Of a stretch of 64,000 nucleotides of DNA, positions 37,191 to 47,380 are shown one piece after another. Below the pieces are notes generated by a model. That model worked only from the letters and a program-made list of their open reading frames with translations. It ran no database searches and was not told where the DNA came from. The first letter of the stretch is position 1; each line of letters starts with the position of its first letter. Source of the stretch: Diabrotica undecimpunctata. Lineage: Eukaryota; Arthropoda; Insecta; Coleoptera; Chrysomelidae. The stretch is taken from NCBI RefSeq assembly GCF_040954645.1, contig NC_092805.1, positions 77,140,757 to 77,204,756 on the forward strand, read 5' to 3'. The translations under genes and the position numbers were made by a program.

Positions 37191-38561
37191 TAATTTTAGC
37201 CTTAGAGTTAAAATAGTTTAATAGTGGCTTGTGAACTTAAACAATATAGGTTAAAAGTTAAACGGTTTTTACTGTAAACATAATTGTAATCAGAAAAACT
37301 TAATTTTTAAACAAGAAATACAATTTGCATTTCAAAAACCTACCTAACCGGTAACTTGAATATTGCCTCAGATAAAAAGTTAAGCTATTAGTGGTATCTA
37401 TAATAATACAGTTGATATTTTTAAAATGGATTTAAAATAAATAGTCGAGCTGTAACCTCGGAAACCTTTTTTGGATGGTCACCATAGAAAGGTCACCAAT
37501 GGAGACACTGCGGACGGCAGTCAGATGGTTGGAGGAGAGCGAGTTGTGGGTTCGAAACTAGCTTTTGGAACCGGGAATGGGTCCAACGGACGAAATAAGC
37601 AAAGGTAGAACAGGATAAGAGATACTAGAAAGGATATAGAAATAAACAAAAAGATAGACGGGTAAAATTACCAAAAATAAGATAAGATAGAAACAGCGCG
37701 CCACTTGACTTTTTGGGTTGAAGGAGAAAATTAAGAAACTATAGAAAAGAAAAGAGGTAAGGAAAGATATTTAGGTTCTGAGACCAAATCCATGGAAAGA
37801 TATCAACAGTTAATTATTAAATAAATTTGGTCAACACACTTTATAAACAAATAATAAATATATTAGGTGGACTCCTTTCACCTACTTACCTACGAAACTT
37901 AATCAGCCTGATCTTTCTTCTGGTCGAAGGTATAATAATTATTTAATATAATAAATAAACATTTAGAGGTATTGTTATATCAGGAAACTTATTGGGAGTC
38001 GAGAAATAAAATTCAATGGTAAAACAAAACAATATATTCAACGCCACTATGATACAGGCAGCTGAATGTACACACATGTAAAAAAAATGCACCATCAATT
38101 ATTAAATGGTGGTATACATATAACAATAAACAGTATTATAATAAGAAAATACCTTTAGAAATACAATAATATAATAAAATCATGCACAGTTTAAATTATC
38201 AGCGAAGAGAGCCTAATAGTATTTAGAAATATTTAACTAAAGGTAATTAAAGAAAAACTCTCTTTGCTGTTTATGGGCTTAACTCAAAATAACGGGTTAA
38301 AAATGTATAACAATTATAGCAAATAACAAATTGATTAAATTTAAAGTCTAAAGAATACAAAAAGGTTTCAAGAATTCTGTATTATAAAAGTTAAACCAAC
38401 CCGCACTTGGTATTAAGATAATTATCTGTCTCGCACTGTTATTTAATGATTAACTGAGAACTAAATGTTCGTAATTTAGAAATTCTTAATAGCTGATTGA
38501 AAGTTCGTATGAAAATATTAAATGTTCCTTAATTGAATGCTAACTCAGTAGTTAACCTTAA
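37191..38561. other. Interval left of the P element, nothing coding
   Basis: AT-rich DNA. At about 37510-37565 a tRNA-like pair of words (CAGATGGTTGGAGG then GTGGGTTCGAAACTAG, B-box-like) hints at a decayed tRNA-derived SINE. The spacing leaves no room for an anticodon arm. Confidence 0.35.
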
Positions 38562-38568
38562 CTACAGG

Positions 38569-38600
38569 CACAGCCACCTTTACTTCCAAGCCATGAAGTA
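38569..38600 (+). repeat. P-1 left terminal inverted repeat
   Basis: 32 bp beginning CACAGCCACCTTTACTTCCA; one mismatch with the right end. Confidence 0.93.
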
Positions 38601-38826
38601 GAAATTTGGCAACAAGGCGTGGTAGTCGGACCGTCGTTTGTTGTGTTCATAAGATGGCTTGTGAAGTTTGTTGAATTTAGTGTTTTATTATCTTTATTTG
38701 AATGCTTTATTTGTAAATTGTGTTTAAATCAATTAGAAAATATTAACATAAGTGAAATTTCATTAAGTTTAGAACTTTTAGAAGATTCTTAACGACAATT
38801 TAAAAGGCAAGTATTAATATAACCTA

Positions 38827-38914
38827 CAAAATAAACTGAAAACGATAATAATACTTTTGCTTTTTGTTACAAAATAAACTGAAAACAATAATAATACTTT
38901 TGTTTTTTGTTACA
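38827..38914 (+). repeat. Short tandem duplication before the THAP exon
   Basis: A unit of about 44 bp (AAAATAAACTGAAAAC, ATAATAATACTTTTG, TTTTTGTTAC) occurs twice in a row. The second copy provides the pyrimidine tract and AG before the ATG at 38916. Confidence 0.8.
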
Positions 38915-38915
38915 G

Positions 38916-39470
38916 ATGCCCCGGCATTGTTGTGTACCTGGTTGTAAAACCAATTATGCCAGTACTTTAAAAACGAAACAGGCAGAAAGTACGTTTTCGT
39001 TTCCAAAAGATCCCCAAAGAAGGTATACTTGGTTACGCTCTATTCATAGAGAAGGCTATACAATTACCAAATCTTCCGTAGTATGTGCCAAACATTTTCA
39101 TGAAGATGATATTCAGCGGACTGAACAATGGGAAGATAAAGATGGAAAAGTATGCATTGAAAAGTTACGATTTCCCAAATTAAAAGACAATGCAGTTCCT
39201 AATATATTTCCTGAACTACCATCATATCTAACTGTTCGTCGTACTAAGGCAAGAAGGAATCCTGAAGACAGAAGAAACTTTTTGCATAAGAAGAGGGAAC
39301 AAGAGATAACAGAATTCTTAGACAATGATTTAATAGATTCATTTGAATAATTTTTAAGAGACTTGGACAATAATATCCCATTGAAAAACTGGACGAGTAA
39401 AATTACAAGTGACTGTGTATATTTCTATGTATTAAACATTAATCAGTTATGACATGAGTTTGATAATATT
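38916..39470 (+). pseudogene. P-1 transposase, THAP exon
   Basis: The ATG at 38916 follows a TTTTTTGTTACAG acceptor-like site. The protein opens MPRHCCVPGCKTNY, then STFSFPKDPQRRYTWLRSIH and VVCAKHFHEDDI, ending LRFPKLKDNAVPNIFP: a complete THAP C2CH zinc finger with its AVPTIF-like box, the DNA-binding domain of P transposases. A TAA at 39348 interrupts it, but the same frame continues (FLRDLDNNIPLKNWTSKITS) to about 39446, so this is a nonsense mutation. P-2 is inserted a few codons further on. THAP9-type host proteins are an alternative, but the terminal repeats favour a transposon. Confidence 0.87.
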
Positions 39471-39472
39471 AG

Positions 39473-39500
39473 CATTGTTTAAATAGGACTAGTTAGACAA
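39473..39500 (+). repeat. P-2 terminal inverted repeat (low-coordinate end)
   Basis: Starts CATTGTTTAAATAGGACTAG and continues TTAGACAA; pairs with 54562-54589 with one mismatch. Confidence 0.9.
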
Positions 39501-40777
39501 TCCTTATGGAACAAACGTTTGACTTTTAGTCTGCCGTCATGTGGCGGCCTCTAGTCATAAATTTAAAAAACTATTAACAGAAACTTAATTCTCTGCAGGA
39601 TTCTATTCGAGTATATTTTTACCTGTCTCATAATTAATGCAAACCTGTACACGGATGCCAGATTGTGAAGAAAATATAAGACTTTAATAAAATGCTTATT
39701 GTTATTATCGTTGTATGCGTCTAGTGAAAGATAACTTGACTATTTCGAGCAAATATTTCAAATTGTTTTTATACTTTGAGACTTAATTGAATATTTAATT
39801 GAAATAGACTCGATTGCTATCGTCTTAGAATACTAATGAGGAGGTTTATTTTTTAGTCAAGACTTAAGTTTTATCATTGTTTAAAAAAAATCTTTTTAAA
39901 CTATGGTTTTATGTATGTTTTGAGAAAATTAAATTTTCAATCTTTTAATCTTTAAAATGACGTTTGAAAATATAGTAAATTTATGGGTATGGTTTTTTGA
40001 TAATGCTGTTGAAACAAATAAACACATCGATATGCCACAACAAGAGGCAACACATATTTAGGGAAAAATTAATCTATGTGTTGGGATAAAAGGAATAATA
40101 ATTAACAACACTTTAATAAATAGTATCCTTTATTTTATTTATTTATGTATTTTATAATATAAACACCATTTTTGTATTTCTGTTTACATAACTGAGAATG
40201 TTTTTTTCAATCAACTCGCTCGATTTGAGCTGTTTATTAATGAAATAATTTGAAATGACAAAGTGATAGATATTGCAAAAATTAAATTCGATTATTTTAA
40301 TAGTTATATACCACTTATCAAAATTCTAATATCTACACATAGACAATATTAACGAAATAATAATTCAAGGTAAAAAAACAAAACAAAATTGTTTACATTA
40401 ATAATTATAGAAATTGATTGTAACATTGTTTTCATGAACTAAAATAAGCAATGTATGTAGTGCGAAACACTATTGGCACTGGTTGAGGTTGTTTTGCTAT
40501 CGAATACGTATTAAAAACGCGTGGTGTCGTTAACAAACCTTCCTCTTCTACCTCACTATATTTTTTTGGTTTGCATTTAGATATTTTTGGACAAAATGCT
40601 TACTGCATAGAAATTTTTTTTAAATCGGGTAGCTCCAGACTTTTCAATGCAGCATTACCTACAACAATATTATTATTAACACAACTGAAAAAAAGCAACT
40701 TTCTGCACAATAACGTAAAAAAACAATTTAAGTTCTGTATTCAAAATATAAAGAACTTGGCAGTTATGCCAATATAT
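39501..40777. other. P-2 internal AT-rich DNA, nothing recognised
   Basis: No coding similarity. It would be the 3' region of the minus-strand P-2 element. Confidence 0.45.
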
Positions 40778-40778
40778 G

Positions 40779-40807
<29 letters not shown>
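40778..40807. repeat. (TA)n, left part of a microsatellite split by the gypsy element
   Basis: A TA run interrupted at 40808 by the LTR start TGAAATG and resumed at 47019 after the LTR end TTTTTCA. Confidence 0.9.
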
Positions 40808-40809
<2 letters not shown>

Positions 40810-42316
40810 AAATGATTTCAATATGTTAAAAAGGATACAACTTAAATGGATTTTTATATGAGTTTGTTGTTCATGAATTTCATGAAGTGGGTTCGACTCT
40901 GAAATAAAAGAGAGAAAAAGATTAGTAAATTGTTAAATAAATTAATTTTGACTTACCTGGTATGGTGTTAATAATTTCTGAATAGTATAGTTGCCTAGTG
41001 TATAGGTGAATCGTCTAAACCTTAAAAAGAACAAAAAAAGAAGAATTCTTAAAAAAATATTTAAACATAGAAATATTGAAAACGTCAGAAAATAAACTGT
41101 CAAGCAAGTCTATGGGAGCTAAATTAATAGGGGTTTTGTTAAATAAGAAATTACAATGATGTGGAGATGAAAAGAATAAATTGTATTAGCATTGTAATAG
41201 AATAAGTTTTATATCTGAATATTTTTTTTTATAAATTCCCAAATTAGATGTGATTAAAGTGATTATGAGAAATTAATGTGGATTGACAAATGTGTCAGAA
41301 CAGGACAGTTTTATGGTTTAAAAAAAAAATAGAAGACGAAAAGAAAAAAGAACGTTGGTTGCTGTTAGCAACGAATGATAATTTTTTTGCGAGGCCGACA
41401 AGAAATTTTGAAAGGAGAGTTCCTGAAATTGTGGAATAGGTCGGGAGTGTTTTTTTTAACTCGTCTAAAGAGAATTTTAGTTTTTCCACAGTTTCCACAG
41501 CAGAGATATCCAGAATTTGTTCCAGAGAGTAAGAGAAACAATTTAACTTATAAATTATTATTGGAGTACAAAAATGTCATTTAAATTGAGAAAATTAAAA
41601 TTCATGAATTAACATAATTGCGATAGGCCTTAAAAAAATTGAAAATATTAATGATCATTAAATTAAAAATAGAATAGTACGTACCTTAACTTCCGAAGAG
41701 AGGATTGATATTCCAGTTTCACCAATTATTTTGCGAGTAGTTAGTTTTCTTTAAATAAATCAGAACTGTTTTAAAGTAAGGTTGGATAATAATTTTGGGG
41801 ATCATTTGAAATTTTGATTATATTTGAATGCAAGTTAAAAGTCAGCGGAATAAAGTGTTCATTTTCTTTTCTTTATAGTTCATTTAAACACTTTATAAAG
41901 TTGCAATATTTATTTAGTTTTTAGGTACTTGTATAGAGTCTCCACATTTTGTAATAAATTTTTATTGTCACGACTCTAAACCACATTAAGATTTATACGA
42001 TTCCTATTTTTGTAAATTTTTAAAGGCAACCCAAGTTGCAGACGAATTTTATTGTTTATATTAAATTTGTTCAATATTAATAAATAAAGTGCTTCATTTG
42101 GGTTAATTTATCAAAGGTCTAAAGTAAATTTTGGTTTAATTTCTTTTTGAACTCTACCAGGAGACTACAGAGTCGACGTCACACAGTGACAGATTGCTTA
42201 GAACACATAATTGAGCTAGCTGAGGTATATATTAAATTAAACAACGAACCACAGATTTTTAAAATTACAACATTTATTATAAATAAAAATAAAATTAATA
42301 AAATACAACTTTTTCA
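40808..42316 (+). repeat. Long 5' LTR
   Basis: 1509 bp, TG...CA. It lacks 11 bp (CCATCACAATG) present in the 3' LTR near 45740 and has about 160 bp near 42133-42290 that the 3' copy lacks. Confidence 0.88.
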
Positions 42317-42317
42317 A

Positions 42318-42336
42318 TTGACGCTAACAACGTGGG
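42318..42336 (+). promoter_or_regulatory. Primer-binding site
   Basis: TTGACGCTAACAACGTGGGG just inside the 5' LTR resembles a tRNA-Lys-type primer site (TGGCGCC...AACGTGGGGC) with some mismatches. Confidence 0.5.
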
Positions 42337-42484
42337 GCCTCTCAGAAAACAGAAATAAGGGTGTTTTTAAGCAGATTTATTAATATTACACAGATTAGAG
42401 TAAAAATAAATTGGTGTGATTAGTGTTGCAGAGATTCTGGGGCAGTTAAAGTTAAATTTGAGAATAAATAGATATTAGGATAAA

Positions 42485-44395
42485 ATGGCAGACCGAATGA
42501 CTTTAAGAAATGGAAAAGAAGTCGTACCGAAAGAGAGTAAAGGAGAACAGGTTTTAGAACAGGAACAGGATATACAGGTAGATGAAGAAAGCAGAGGAAG
42601 GTCAGAAGAAGTTGTAGTATATTTAGAGCAATGCATACAAGAAGCAGGACAAGGTGATAGAGAGGGAAGTCTAACAGATAGTTTGAGAGAGGAGTTGGAT
42701 GAGACAGTGAGAGATAGACGTGATGAAAGTGAGGATGAAAGTAGAGTGCAGGAGGAGAGACGCAGGGAAGGAGATGTTGGAGAGTCAGGGATGACACAGA
42801 TGGATATGAGGCAAATAATGCGGATGCTACAACAGATGGATCATAATATTAGGGGGGATATGCACAAAATGGATAGTAATATTAACAATATTAGGGGGGA
42901 TATGAACAAAATGGAAAATAATATTAAAGGAGAACTTAGGGGAGAGTTAATTAAAATGAGGGAAGAAATCAAAGAAGAAGTGAAGATAGTCAGGGAAGAG
43001 ATGCTACACATTACCCAAGGTTTAGAAGAGAAAGTAGAACAGGTTAGAGGAGAAAGTGAGGATTTTAAGAGGAATGTACAGGAGGAGATATCCAGAGAAA
43101 AGGCCATAATTAGAGCGGAAATAGGACAGGAAATTGGGAGCAGATTTGTAGAGTTGGGAACATCTATTCAAGAGAATTTACCAAGGGAAATAAACAAAGA
43201 AGTTAATAAGCAGAATAAAGAGATTGTTAGGGAGGTAGAAAGTGTTAAAAGGCAAACTCAGGATCATGAGGAAAAACTTACCATTATCAAAAACAATATA
43301 AAGATGGGATTGCAGAATTTGGAACTGGAAATTGGTAGGCATGCAAATCAGGCGGAAAAGGGAGATAGAGTATTACAGGGACAAGTTGAGGAATTGAAAG
43401 AGAAATTTAAAAATGCAAGTGAGGAGATTCAGCGTTTGGAATCAAATCTAGGACAAACAAGGGGAGTGAGTACTGTGATGCCGAGTTATAATGATGGGGG
43501 AATTAAGTTTGACGGAAACCTGAATCACTTACATCCTAGAATATTTGTAGATATCATCAAAAATAAGGTAAAGAATGTAAGGGATCCGATAGAAATGAAA
43601 TTGAATATTCGAAACATGTTAGTGGGCATGCCATTATTATGGTTTTGCAATAATGAAAATTTCATAAATAATGTGCAGGAATTTAAGGCCAAGTTTATTA
43701 ACTATTTTTGGGGAGAAAACCAACAGGCTAGTTTCAGGGAACGGTTGTATTTTGGGAAATTCAATTATGAAAAAAGTACCAACTACAATCTGTACGCAAT
43801 GCAGTTATTCCAGACAGCACAATACTTAGAACCGGCTATGCGAGAAGAGGAGATTGTCCTATACATCGCCAGGCAATATAACCATAACATGGCGGAAACA
43901 ATAGCTCTTCACAATATAAAGACGATGGAAAGTCTGACAGGATATCTTCAGAGGATTGAGAGGAGTGTAGGAACGCAGAATCGAAATGGACAAGAGCAAG
44001 GGACATATAGGAATAACACAGCAAATAGACAGGGATATGTGAATCGAGGGAATAATTATAGGGAAAGAGAATTTGAGAGACAAAATAGAAGCAGGGATTT
44101 TACAAATAGGGGAGAGAATATGAACAATGCCAGGAGAGATATCGGAAGATATAACTGGGAACGTAGACAAGGGAATCCAAACAATGATAGAGGGAATAAC
44201 TGGAGACAAGGAAATGACAGAGGCAATAATTGGAGACAGAACCAGGGAAATTATCCACAGGAGACGAGAAATAGGGAAGCTTACAGAGAAGGGAATCCAA
44301 GATATAATAGGGGGAAAAATGAGGAGAGAAGACAGGTGAATGTAGTTAGAACAGAGGAGAATAGGGGGGAAGCAAGTGTTGATGCAGAAGGGTGA
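42485..44395 (+). CDS. Gypsy Gag, intact, long coiled coil
   Basis: The 636-codon frame is open from ATG 42485 (MADRMTLRNGKEVV). It has an acidic N-terminus (about 1-100), then a long heptad region (about 100-330) with a MDHNIRGDMHKMDS/MENNIKGEL repeat near 117-150. The globular gag/capsid part follows (about 340-500: IKFDGNLNHLHPRIFVDIIK, FINYFWGENQQASFRERLYF). The C-terminus is Arg/Asn/Gly-rich with repeated RGNNWRQ (about 510-620) and no CCHC knuckle; the basic tail probably serves RNA binding. An intact gag in a pol-less element suggests selection on Gag, or simply a recent origin. Confidence 0.88.
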   Translation: MADRMTLRNGKEVVPKESKGEQVLEQEQDIQVDEESRGRSEEVVVYLEQCIQEAGQGDREGSLTDSLREELDETVRDRRDESEDESRVQEERRREGDVGESGMTQMDMRQIMRMLQQMDHNIRGDMHKMDSNINNIRGDMNKMENNIKGELRGELIKMREEIKEEVKIVREEMLHITQGLEEKVEQVRGESEDFKRNVQEEISREKAIIRAEIGQEIGSRFVELGTSIQENLPREINKEVNKQNKEIVREVESVKRQTQDHEEKLTIIKNNIKMGLQNLELEIGRHANQAEKGDRVLQGQVEELKEKFKNASEEIQRLESNLGQTRGVSTVMPSYNDGGIKFDGNLNHLHPRIFVDIIKNKVKNVRDPIEMKLNIRNMLVGMPLLWFCNNENFINNVQEFKAKFINYFWGENQQASFRERLYFGKFNYEKSTNYNLYAMQLFQTAQYLEPAMREEEIVLYIARQYNHNMAETIALHNIKTMESLTGYLQRIERSVGTQNRNGQEQGTYRNNTANRQGYVNRGNNYREREFERQNRSRDFTNRGENMNNARRDIGRYNWERRQGNPNNDRGNNWRQGNDRGNNWRQNQGNYPQETRNREAYREGNPRYNRGKNEERRQVNVVRTEENRGEASVDAEG

Positions 44396-44877
44396 AATTT
44401 TGTTTAGACCGCTCCTATGTGCATAATATTGTCTACTTATCAAAGTATGAACATCCAAGGGAGTTTATTAGAGATACTGGGGAATTAAATAAAAATAATA
44501 ACACTAATACTTTAAAGTTTATTGAAGGGTACATACAAGATTCAGTATACAAGTTATTATTAGATACAGGGGACATTCAAGAAGTAATGAAGAAGGTGAA
44601 CCAAAATTTAATAAGAAATGCTAATCGTTATGTAAATAGAATCAATAAGAAGAGAAAGAAAAGAGTTATTTTTGAAAAAGGGGAGAAGGTACTTATCAGG
44701 TCACTACAGGTGCCTAAAAGGGATGAAAATCTCTGTGGAAAATTACTTTTGCCATTTGAAGGACCTTATGTCATTAGTACTGAACATGGGGTAAACAGTT
44801 ATGAACTAAGACATCCAGAAACTAATAAAATTAGAGGGATATTTAATATAGAGGGAATTTATAAGTATTATGAATAA
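44396..44877 (+). pseudogene. Pol remnant: protease start fused to integrase C-terminus
   Basis: In the -1 frame relative to gag. It begins with a pre-protease segment and KLLLDTGD, the protease active-site triplet, then switches to VMKKVNQNLIRNANRYVNRI, KKRVIFEKGEKVLIRSLQ and LLPFEGPYVIST...NSYELRHP, the DNA-binding end of integrase (GPY type). RT, RNase H and the integrase core are absent, so an in-frame deletion joined the two ends. The element must depend on enzymes supplied in trans. Confidence 0.82.
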
Positions 44878-45657
44878 ACATACAAGGGTAGGCAATATTA
44901 TGACACGAATTTGGTATTATAAGATATAAGTTTTGTAAATAGAAGGATAATTAATAAATAAGCATATCTTGAGATAAATTTGATAATTAAATAATTTATT
45001 AGGAACAGATGTACAGAATAATGATGAATTTATATAAACAAAAAAGGTTGATTTATTTTCAAATAGATTTATAGGAGTTACAAGTATAAATAAATGAGCA
45101 AAGCACTATGGACAAATCGATATTTTGTAGAAATTGGGAAATAGGGAATATTATAATGATAAATAGTATATGCGGAAATAAGATGAAAAATAAAATTATA
45201 AGAAATATTGAAATATGAAATATAGAGAGTTATATGTAGAGATGATGAAATGAATATTATATGCGGATATAAAAAGAATAAATAATAATGCGGCAATGAA
45301 TAAAGATACTGAAATAGTATATGAAATAGTATATAGGGGAACAATTATAAAAATTTCTACGAAAATAGTACAAGAAATAAATAGTACAGGAAAAGAAGTA
45401 AAGAAATTGGGAAAGTACTTGGAAATTTGATTCTGAAGTTGATATAATTAGTGAAAGATTTGTAGATTTTGTTTGGAGAATTCTGTATTTGTCATAGAGT
45501 AAATTATAAAAAAAAAATATTTAAGAGATATGCTTATTAATAAAAGTCAGTTTATTGTTATGTTAATATTAATAAAATATTTAAGTTTACCGGTAAGAAT
45601 TTAGATTTAGTAAGTGCTGATAGTTAGCACTGAACAAAATCCAAATTGGGGGGAAGT
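44878..45657 (+). other. Non-coding 3' internal region and polypurine tract
   Basis: Purine-rich AT DNA without a frame, ending in AAATTGGGGGGAAGT (45643-45657) directly before the 3' LTR, which serves as the polypurine tract. Confidence 0.6.
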
Positions 45658-47016
45658 TGAAATGATTTCAATATGTTAAAAAGGATACAACTTAAATGGA
45701 TTTTTATATGAGTTTGTTGTTCATGAATTTCATGAAGCCATCACAATGTGGGTTCGACTCTGAAATAAAAGAGAGAAAAAGATTAGTAAATTGTTAAATA
45801 AATTAATTTTGACTTACCTGGTATGGTGTTAATAATTTCTGAATAGTATAGTTGCCTAGTGTATAGGTGAATCGTCTAAACCTTAAAAAGAACAAAAAAA
45901 GAAGAATTCTTAAAAAAATATTTAAACATAGAAATATTGAAAACGTCAGAAAATAAACTGTCAAGCAAGTCTATGGGAGCTAAATTAATAGGGGTTTTGT
46001 TAAATAAGAAATTACAATGATGTGGAGATGAAAAGAATAAATTGTATTAGCATTGTAATAGAATAAGTTTTATATCTGAACATTTTTTTTATAAATTCCC
46101 AAATTAGATGTGATTAAAGTGATTATGAGAAATTAATGTGGATTGACAAATGTGTCAGAACAGGACAGTTTTATGGTTTAAAAAAAATAGAAGACGAAAA
46201 GAAAAAAGAACGTTGGTTGCTGTTACCAACGAATGATAATTTTTTTGCGAGGCCGACAAGAAATTTTGAAAGGAGAGTTCCTGAAATTGTGGAATAGGTC
46301 GGGAGTGTTTTTTTTAACTCGTCTAAAGAGAATTTTAGTTTTTCCACAGTTTCCACAGCAGAGATATCCAGAATTTGTTCCAGAGAGTAAGAGAAACAAT
46401 TTAACTTATAAATTATTATTGGAGTACAAAAATGTCATTTAAATTGAGAAAATTAAAATTCATGAATTAACATAACTGCGATAGGCCTTAAAAAAATTGA
46501 AAATATTAATGATCATTAAATTAAAAATAGAATAGTACGTACCTTAACTTCCGAAGAGAGGATTGATATTCCAGTTTCACCAATTATTTTGCGAGTAGTT
46601 AGTTTTCTTTAAATAAATCAGAACTGTTTTAAAGTAAGGTTGGATAATAATTTTGGGGATCATTTGAAATTTTGATTATATTTGAATGCAAGTTAAAAGT
46701 CAGCGGAATAAAGTGTTCATTTTCTTTTCTTTATAGTTCATTTAAACACTTTATAAAGTTGCAATATTTATTTAGTTTTTAGGTACTTGTATAGAGTCTC
46801 CACATTTTGTAATAAATTTTTATTGTCACGACTCTAAACCACATTAAGATTTATACGATTCCTATTTTTGTAAATTTTTAAAGGCAACCCAAGTTGCAGA
46901 CGAATTTTATTGTTTATATTAAATTTGTTCAATATTAATAAATAAAGTGCTTCATTTGGGTTAATTTATCAAAGGTCTAAAGTAAATTTGGTAAAATTAA
47001 TAAAATACAACTTTTT

Positions 47017-47018
<2 letters not shown>
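45658..47018 (+). repeat. Long 3' LTR
   Basis: 1361 bp. It matches the 5' LTR with few substitutions (for example GTTACCAACG vs GTTAGCAACG) but lacks about 160 bp before its last 30 bp. Confidence 0.88.

Positions 47019-47067
<49 letters not shown>
47019..47067. repeat. (TA)n, right part of the split microsatellite
   Basis: TA run continuing after the LTR end. Confidence 0.92.
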
Positions 47068-47069
<2 letters not shown>

Positions 47070-47085
47070 AGTAAGAAAAAAGAAA

Positions 47086-47380
47086 TTTTTTAGATAGGAA
47101 AAAAAAGATCCCATAGGACTACCAGAAACAAATTTTTGGTAGTCCTATGGGATCTAGTCTTTCACCCATTCTAAGTAGCTATGTCATGGATGATGTTATC
47201 AGTGATTGTATCAACAATTGCACTTTTTTCATTCCTTTTTTTTAAAGATATGTAGATGATTTAGTTTTGGCACTTTCTAAACACAAAATTATTGAAATAG
47301 TCAACATTTTCAAGTATCATAATCAACATATACAATTTACAGTTGAGAAAGAGGTAGACAATTCTCTAGTTCCTTAGAGT
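47086..47380 (+). pseudogene. Penelope-like element RT fragment, with inverted start
   Basis: The plus strand reads FGSPMGSSLSPILSSYVMDD, CINNCTFFIPF, then in the next frame RYVDDLVLALSKHKI and FTVEKEVDNSLVP. These are the G-S-P-M-G-S..L-S-P and Y-V-D-D motifs typical of Penelope-like RTs. Just before it, 47106-47124 is the exact inverse of 47137-47155 (19-bp stem, 12-nt loop), so the same codons occur head to head. No GIY-YIG endonuclease part was found. Confidence 0.75.
47106..47155. repeat. Perfect 19-bp inverted repeat
   Basis: AGATCCCATAGGACTACCA and its exact inverse with a 12-nt spacer. The left arm is an inverted copy of the start of the RT fragment. Confidence 0.9.

Larger units (their letters stand above)
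40808..47018 (+). mobile_element. Ty3/gypsy element with very long LTRs and deleted pol
   Basis: Direct repeats 40808-42316 and 45658-47018 begin TGAAATGATTTC and end TTTTTCA. A primer site and polypurine tract are in place. Inside are a 636-codon gag and a 160-codon pol remnant that jumps from protease to the integrase C-terminus. The LTRs are nearly identical outside two indels, so the insertion is young. Long LTRs and the primer site recall the Osvaldo/Ulysses group (inference). The target was a TA microsatellite. Confidence 0.9.

Noticed and set aside
37500..37570. tRNA gene or SINE head
   Set aside because: B-box-like GGTTCGAAACT is present, but there is no room for an anticodon arm and no acceptor pairing; kept only as a hint.
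41375..41584. 69-codon frame present in both long LTRs (also at 46233)
   Set aside because: Identical because LTRs are duplicates; no domain or coding signature.
42420..42797. 125-codon minus-strand frame
   Set aside because: Opposite the acidic gag N-terminus, no recognisable features.
43859..44458. 199-codon minus-strand frame opposite the second gag
   Set aside because: Antisense shadow of a purine-rich gag tail; composition artefact.
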